From Planotetraspora silvatica (GTDB lineage Bacteria > Actinomycetota > Actinomycetes > Streptosporangiales > Streptosporangiaceae): DNA of 64,000 nt. Location of the stretch: the NCBI RefSeq assembly GCF_016863315.1, contig NZ_BOOQ01000005.1:1-64000 (forward strand). The letters run 5' to 3'. Both the position numbers and the translations under genes were made by a program. Below the pieces are notes generated by a model. The model did not search any database. It saw only the letters and a program-made list of their open reading frames with translations, and was not told the origin of the DNA. The number at the start of each line of letters is the position of its first letter. Within the stretch, counting starts at the first letter, position 1. This document shows, in pieces, positions 59,769 to 64,000 of this stretch.

Positions 59769-61436
59769 GTGAAACGATCATTTACCTGGCTTGTCGGAAT
59801 TCTCGCGCTCGTCCCGTTGACGTTTCTCGGGGCGGCCCCTCATGCCGAAGCCGTTTCAGGCCTGCGGTTTCTGTCGAGTTTTGGAGAATATGGCCAGGTG
59901 TCCGGCATCATTACGCTCCTGGCGAACGGATGCCCGAGCAGGATGTCGCTGGCCGACGCCACGTCTCCGGCCACGTTCGAGTGGATCACGCCTGCCTGCG
60001 CGGAAGGCCGGCTTCGTCATCGTCTCGACACTCGGACCCTTTCCGAGGGCCATCCGTATCAGGTGAACATCTACGACGAGAACTGGACGGACGCCGGTCA
60101 GGTGAGGTTCGCCCCGCACAATCCGCTGGCCGGCGAGCAGAAGTCGTTGTCCAAAGGGGTGTACGTCACCGGCGGTTGGGCGGACTCGTCGCTGTACGAC
60201 GCCTTCTCCTACATCGAGGAGGGCGGGTACGTGCCCAACTGGGTGCAGGGCATCGCCGTGGACGTGGCGTGGAGGCAACTGCAGCCGTCGGGGCCGTGGG
60301 ATCTGGACACGTCGCGGATCAAGAGAGTGCTGGACTACGCGGAGCTCCATGCCGCACCGGACCGCGTCTCACCTCTGCCCGTCATCGTCGTCATCGAGGT
60401 CGGCGACAACGCGACACCACTCTGGTTCGTCCGGGATTCGGCCGACGGGTTCGGGCGGCGAGTCGTCCGTTATGAGGACGGGGACGGCTTGGCGTTCGGA
60501 TTCACGCCGTGGGACACCGTGGCGGGGGACATGTTCAACAACCTGACCGCACGGGTGGCGGCGGAGTTCGACGAGGCGCCCGGTCTCGGGGGCGTCTATG
60601 TCGGCGGCGCCGGGACGCCGAGGTATCCGGAGATGTGGTACTCGCGGTTCACCGGTTGCGACGGCCGTTACGTCGGTGACCGGAACGGCGACGGCTACCT
60701 GAACGGGCCTGACTTCGATTGGACGACGCCCTGTCCGTCGCTCGGTCCCGACCCGATGCGGCAGGCCGCGGCGTGGAAGGACGCCTACACGGTGATGTCG
60801 TCGCAGTTCCCGCGCACGCCGTTGATCGGGATGCTCGACGTCACGCGGGAGAGCGACGACTACGGCGATCTGCGGCGTACGACGGCCGCCATGGCGTCCA
60901 TCCTGGAAGACCCGGACGTCGCGGGAGACCGGCACCTCGCCATCGGCGTCACGAACATGTCTCCGCACACGTTCGACCGGCAGGACGTGGCGTCCTTCAG
61001 CCGGAACGACTGGAAGAAATATCCCGTCATCAATTCTTATGCCGAGAGATATCCGGATGTCTTCAGGCTCAATGAGGTCGACCCGGTGAGATTCTCCAAT
61101 CTCTCGAACAGCCCTGACTCCGGCGCGTACATGCCCTCGGGCCGGACGGCCCCGGCGCAGGCGGGTGAGGAAGGCGGGAAGGATTACCGCAGGTGGCTGG
61201 AGAACGTCGTCGGATACTGCGGAGACGCGAAGGAGCCGAACGACGGAGACAACCCCTTCACGGTGACCTGTGACGCCGTCCTCGTGCACCGGAGCAATCT
61301 CGACCCCGGCTTCTACGTCCACGAATGGGTCTTCGACACGTGCACGTTGCGCGAGGCCTCCCGGCTCACCTTCGGGACGGCCGACGCCGGCGGCGACTGC
61401 TCCGATCCGGCGCCGGCACTGGCTCCCTGGCGCTGA
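59769..61436 (+). CDS. Large secreted protein of unknown function with TIM-barrel-like N-half and a dockerin-like calcium loop
   Basis: 555 residues from GTG 59769 (KRSFTWLVGILALVPLT signal peptide); TTG 59748 is an alternative. The first part (KGVYVTGGWADSS, VDVAWRQLQPSGPWDLD) recalls clan-A glycosidases, which often start with such a W-x-x-L-x-P strand, but no clear acid/base motif was found. DRNGDGYLNGPD is a canonical calcium-binding loop like that of dockerins. Six or more Cys. I do not recognise the family. Confidence 0.6.
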   Translation: MKRSFTWLVGILALVPLTFLGAAPHAEAVSGLRFLSSFGEYGQVSGIITLLANGCPSRMSLADATSPATFEWITPACAEGRLRHRLDTRTLSEGHPYQVNIYDENWTDAGQVRFAPHNPLAGEQKSLSKGVYVTGGWADSSLYDAFSYIEEGGYVPNWVQGIAVDVAWRQLQPSGPWDLDTSRIKRVLDYAELHAAPDRVSPLPVIVVIEVGDNATPLWFVRDSADGFGRRVVRYEDGDGLAFGFTPWDTVAGDMFNNLTARVAAEFDEAPGLGGVYVGGAGTPRYPEMWYSRFTGCDGRYVGDRNGDGYLNGPDFDWTTPCPSLGPDPMRQAAAWKDAYTVMSSQFPRTPLIGMLDVTRESDDYGDLRRTTAAMASILEDPDVAGDRHLAIGVTNMSPHTFDRQDVASFSRNDWKKYPVINSYAERYPDVFRLNEVDPVRFSNLSNSPDSGAYMPSGRTAPAQAGEEGGKDYRRWLENVVGYCGDAKEPNDGDNPFTVTCDAVLVHRSNLDPGFYVHEWVFDTCTLREASRLTFGTADAGGDCSDPAPALAPWR

Positions 61437-61752
61437 ACTCCGGCCGCCTCGCGATCGCCTCATACGGCTGAGGCGGCCTGCCGTCCAGAAAGGCGGTGCC
61501 GTTCCGGATCGCCCGTATCTGCCCCACTGTCCAGTTCGTCGTCCCGCTGGATCGGTATGTAGCGATGTGTAGCCGGACGTTCATGTTGGATTCGCCGATC
61601 AGCCGGGTCATTCGCTCACGATTGGCGTGATCGATTCCCGGGGCGTTTTTCCCACGAGCGCATTTCTCGTTCTCTTCTCTCTGACACATCGGCGTGCCTG
61701 TCGAATGGCGTCATGCCAGGGCACGGTCCCGTCCGTATCTCAAGGAGTTCGT
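61437..61752. other. Intergenic region before the RTX protein gene
   Basis: 316 bases. Apart from the hairpin at its left end I see no gene. AT-rich segments near 61620-61690 may contain the promoter of the RTX protein gene. Confidence 0.4.
61442..61478 (+). terminator. Hairpin after the unknown secreted protein
   Basis: GGCCGCCTC and GAGGCGGCC form a perfect 9-bp stem with a 19-base loop, 5 bases past the stop. Confidence 0.6.
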
Positions 61753-63651
61753 GTGAAGCGCATGCGCGTCAGATCGGCCGAAGCCTTTCCGGCATTGGCC
61801 TTGACAGTCCTCACATTCATGTCGATATTCATGTCCCCGGTGCGCGCCACCGCGGAGGCCGGCGCGACGGCCGGCGCCCAAACCTTGCCGACCCCGCCGC
61901 TTCCGGCGGTCACCGTGGCAGGTCAGGGCCTCGCCGGCGATCTCGTCTACGCCGACGACCAGCACTACGACACGTATTACGCTCTCCCCTCCGCCATCAG
62001 CGCCGACGCCGTCACGATCGCTTACGAGCTCTTCGGACATTACGAGAGGCCAGGGGCTTCCACTCTCATCGGAAGCCACGTGCTGAACAGGAAGACAGGG
62101 GCGACCGTCGACTTGGGCGACGTGAAGATCGTCGGTCTCAGCCAGGATGGCAAGAAGGTCGTCTACATATCTCAATGCTCTGGTTGCAAGCAGGGCCTTT
62201 ACGTGGAGGACCTCGCCACCAGAGTCGCCAACCGGCTGGACTGGAGCTACGGCGGTTGCTGCGTCCGCCTTTGGGCCTCCTTCGACGGGTCGCGAACGGC
62301 GGTGTTCTGGTCGGAGTTCCCGCACACCACCGAACCGGGGGACGACGGCCGTCGCTGGTACGTCCGCGATCTGCCGACCGGCGTCTACAAGATGCTGAAG
62401 GATCCCGAGGATCCGGGCTTCGACACGTTTCAAACAGGCTCCGCGGTGAGCCCAGGGGGCCGGTTCATCGCCTACGAGCGACAGGAAACCAGCTCAGGCG
62501 GACGAAGGGTCGTGGCCTTCGACCAGGTGACCGGGCAATACACCCGGGTAACCGTCACGATGGGAGGGATGGGGGTGGGCGGCATCAGCAACAGCGGCAA
62601 GCTGGTGTTCGAGACCTCCGAGAAGCTGGTGCCACAGGACACCAACTCCGATCTCGACATCTACGTCCGCGACTTGGTGAGCGGCGCCGTCACCTTGATC
62701 AGCACTGACGAGGCCGGAGCGGCCGCCGGTGCGAGCATCGTGAAACCGCTCATCACCGCGGACGGCCGGTACGTCACCTACGGACGCTGGCGCGGGGGTC
62801 TCGAGTCGGTATTCGCCAACCTGGCGACGGGTGCGCAGCGCGTGCTGACCGGCCTCGACGGCGACAAGTCAGCGATATATACGGATTTGTCAAGTTATGG
62901 CCACGAGGTCCTCGCGTTGTCGCGTAACGGCCGTTATCTCGCGATGAGCGCCCGTACCGAGGCGGGCCGGCCGGGCATCGTCCTTCGTGACCAGGCGCAG
63001 GACTGTGCGGGTGATTTCGTCACCGCCACCGGGTCCGGTTCCGAGCCGCTCTACGGTTCACCGTTCGACGACGTCCTGTACGGGTCTCCGGGCCAGGACA
63101 CCATCTACGGCTACGGCGGGAACGACGTGGTCTGCGGGCTGGGCGGTGACGACGTCGTCGACGGCGGTCCCGGCGACGACGCCCTCTACGGCGGCGAGGG
63201 CGACGACCGCATCGAAGGCAACGAGGGCGACGACGTGGTCGAAGGCGGCGTGGGCGCCGACACCCTGAACGGGGGCATCGGCACCGACGCGCTGCTGTAC
63301 CGCTACGCGACGGCCGGGGTGGACGTGAGCCTCAGCCGGGTGACCCCGAACGGCATGCCGGGGGAGGGCGACCTGGTCTTCAACGACTTCGAGCAGATCT
63401 ACGGCTCGGCCCACGACGACACCCTGAGCGGCCGCGACAACAGTGAGAAGCTGGTCGGCCATGCCGGTGACGACCTGCTTCTCGGCATGGACGGAAACGA
63501 CGAGCTATGGGGCGGCGACGGCCACGACGTCCTCGTCGGCATGGCCGGCGACGACTACCTCAACGGCGGCCCCGGCCCCTCGGACTCCTGCGCCGGTGGT
63601 CCGGGAACGAACGGTTTCGGCGACTGCAGGTTCACCTCGAACGTGCCCTGA
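61753..63651 (+). CDS. Secreted TolB/propeller-like protein with C-terminal RTX calcium-binding repeats
   Basis: 632 residues. GTG 61753 has AAGGAG five bases upstream. Signal peptide TVLTFMSIFMSPVRATA. Residues about 60-420 form repeated strands of a TolB-like beta-propeller (GLSQDGKKVVYISQ, AVSPGGRFIAYERQ, LITADGRYVTYGRW, ALSRNGRYLAMSAR). The last 190 residues hold nonapeptide RTX repeats (YGYGGNDVVCGLGGDDVVDG and GGEGDDRIEG), which fold as a calcium beta-roll. RTX proteins of Gram-negatives leave by type I secretion; this one has a Sec signal. A surface adhesion or calcium-dependent folding role is inference. Confidence 0.8.
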   Translation: MKRMRVRSAEAFPALALTVLTFMSIFMSPVRATAEAGATAGAQTLPTPPLPAVTVAGQGLAGDLVYADDQHYDTYYALPSAISADAVTIAYELFGHYERPGASTLIGSHVLNRKTGATVDLGDVKIVGLSQDGKKVVYISQCSGCKQGLYVEDLATRVANRLDWSYGGCCVRLWASFDGSRTAVFWSEFPHTTEPGDDGRRWYVRDLPTGVYKMLKDPEDPGFDTFQTGSAVSPGGRFIAYERQETSSGGRRVVAFDQVTGQYTRVTVTMGGMGVGGISNSGKLVFETSEKLVPQDTNSDLDIYVRDLVSGAVTLISTDEAGAAAGASIVKPLITADGRYVTYGRWRGGLESVFANLATGAQRVLTGLDGDKSAIYTDLSSYGHEVLALSRNGRYLAMSARTEAGRPGIVLRDQAQDCAGDFVTATGSGSEPLYGSPFDDVLYGSPGQDTIYGYGGNDVVCGLGGDDVVDGGPGDDALYGGEGDDRIEGNEGDDVVEGGVGADTLNGGIGTDALLYRYATAGVDVSLSRVTPNGMPGEGDLVFNDFEQIYGSAHDDTLSGRDNSEKLVGHAGDDLLLGMDGNDELWGGDGHDVLVGMAGDDYLNGGPGPSDSCAGGPGTNGFGDCRFTSNVP

Positions 63652-63668
63652 TCGCCCCCTCGGTCCGT

Positions 63669-63692
63669 CGGCGGCGACCCGGGGAGCCGCCG
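63669..63692 (+). terminator. Hairpin after the RTX protein gene
   Basis: CGGCGGC and GCCGCCG form a 7-bp stem around a 10-base loop, 17 bases past the stop. Confidence 0.45.
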
Positions 63693-63719
63693 CGGAACCC
63701 GGGGACTGTTCGACATACA

Positions 63720-63735
63720 TACCGGCTGGTCGGTA
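63720..63735. promoter_or_regulatory. TetR-family-type operator TACCGGCTGGTCGGTA
   Basis: Arms TACCG and CGGTA enclose six bases, close to the TACCGACCGGTCGGTA palindromes seen at fatty-acid and acyl-CoA gene promoters under TetR regulators. It ends 10 bases before the start of the phosphotransferase gene, where it would block transcription. Confidence 0.5.
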
Positions 63736-63745
63736 CGCTGCTGGC

Positions 63746-64000
63746 GTGAGTGATCCAGGGGCGAACCATCCAGGAACGGACCTTCCGGAGGCGAATGGCC
63801 GGAAGGCAGGCGTTTCCGAGGGCGCCGCCGACCCGCCGGGCCTCGACCTGGGCCGGCTCGCGGATCACCTGTGTGAAGCGGGGCTTGTTCGCGGCCCGCT
63901 CTCCGCCGAGATGATCACGGGCGGGAAGTCCAACCTCACCTACGTCGTCAGGGACGGCGACGCGACGTTCGTCGTCCGCAGGCCGCCGCTCGGCCATGTG
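63746..64000 (+). CDS. Phosphotransferase (APH/choline-kinase fold) family protein, N-terminus (partial)
   Basis: GTG at 63746 opens a frame to the window edge (85 codons). After an unrelated-looking first 30 residues come LDLGRLADHLCEAGL, ITGGKSNLTYVV and ATFVVRRPPLGHV, the glycine-rich loop and first lysine-strand region of the acyl-CoA-dehydrogenase-associated phosphotransferases. Function of that group is poorly defined; many lie in lipid-catabolism clusters, consistent with the TetR-type operator. Confidence 0.75.
   Translation, partial: MSDPGANHPGTDLPEANGRKAGVSEGAADPPGLDLGRLADHLCEAGLVRGPLSAEMITGGKSNLTYVVRDGDATFVVRRPPLGHV

Noticed and set aside
1-64000. Insertion sequences, prophage, tRNA or rRNA genes
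   Set aside because: No transposase, integrase, terminal repeats or tRNA-like cloverleaf with a GTTCGA-type loop was identified in intergenic DNA.

Overview
The window is 64 kb of very GC-rich DNA with long open frames, frequent GTG starts, strong GGAGG-type ribosome binding sites and many ATGA/GTGA stop-start overlaps. Gene content (class E sortase with an LAXTG substrate, accessory SecA2, F420-type PPOX proteins, AlkB behind an actinobacterial-type SOS box, DosR-like boxes, Wzy/Wzx/Wzz exopolysaccharide genes) points to a filamentous actinomycete. I infer Streptosporangiaceae or a close relative; the sequence alone does not prove the genus. No rRNA, tRNA, transposase, integrase or CRISPR array was seen.

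Layout. 0-0.7 kb: start of a leftward gene behind a LexA-type box, then a repeat-rich non-coding stretch. 0.7-9.4 kb: carbohydrate island with a LacI regulator, binding lipoprotein, two ABC permeases and a secreted GH99 mannanase (all leftward), and a divergent debranching-enzyme-like glycosidase; a perfect LacI-type operator lies between. 9.4-13.3 kb: PPOX protein, cytochrome P450, SOS-box-controlled AlkB, YghZ-like aldo/keto reductase and a His-rich metal-binding peptide. 13.3-20.7 kb: NAD kinase, a redox-type two-component pair (cNMP-domain histidine kinase plus receiver/thioredoxin-reductase fusion), two CBS proteins, a zinc alcohol dehydrogenase, a PPOX protein and a VOC protein; two DosR/DevR-like boxes suggest a hypoxia or redox regulon. 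20.8-27.8 kb: orphan LanC-like cyclase with a CCG zinc motif, a chitin/cellulose-active LPMO, a GntR/FCD regulator flanked by two inverted sets of a repeat with a 52-53 bp period, an isochorismatase-family hydrolase with its permease, and an RlpA-like protein that seems to start at a rare ATT codon. 27.8-34 kb: SecA2, VOC protein, DMT permease, and an HtaA-like haem-binding surface protein with its class E sortase and a 53-residue membrane peptide.

34-63.7 kb is a large cell-envelope region. It holds a polysaccharide assembly line (two GT4 glycosyltransferases, clan-A glycosidase lipoprotein, Wzy-like polymerase, two methyltransferases, sulfotransferase, Wzz-like chain-length protein, Wzx-like flippase, acyltransferase). 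Interleaved with it is an unusual phosphate-type ABC system: pstC-pstA-pstB and three PstS-like proteins, two of them tethered to the membrane by long Gly/Pro/Ser linkers and a C-terminal helix rather than by a lipid. One tethered protein is translationally coupled to a sortase-fold protein whose catalytic Cys is replaced by Thr. Further secreted proteins follow: four Ig-like modules plus a degenerate deacetylase domain, a large protein of unknown function with one dockerin-like calcium loop, and a propeller-like protein ending in RTX repeats. The window ends inside a phosphotransferase gene behind a TetR-type operator.

The strongest candidate for something undescribed is the 41-57 kb block: tethered PstS-like receptors, pst permease and catalytically dead sortase set inside an exopolysaccharide locus. 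The receiver/reductase two-component pair with matched DosR-like boxes, the flanking 53-bp-period repeats, and the CCG-type orphan LanC are the next best leads.
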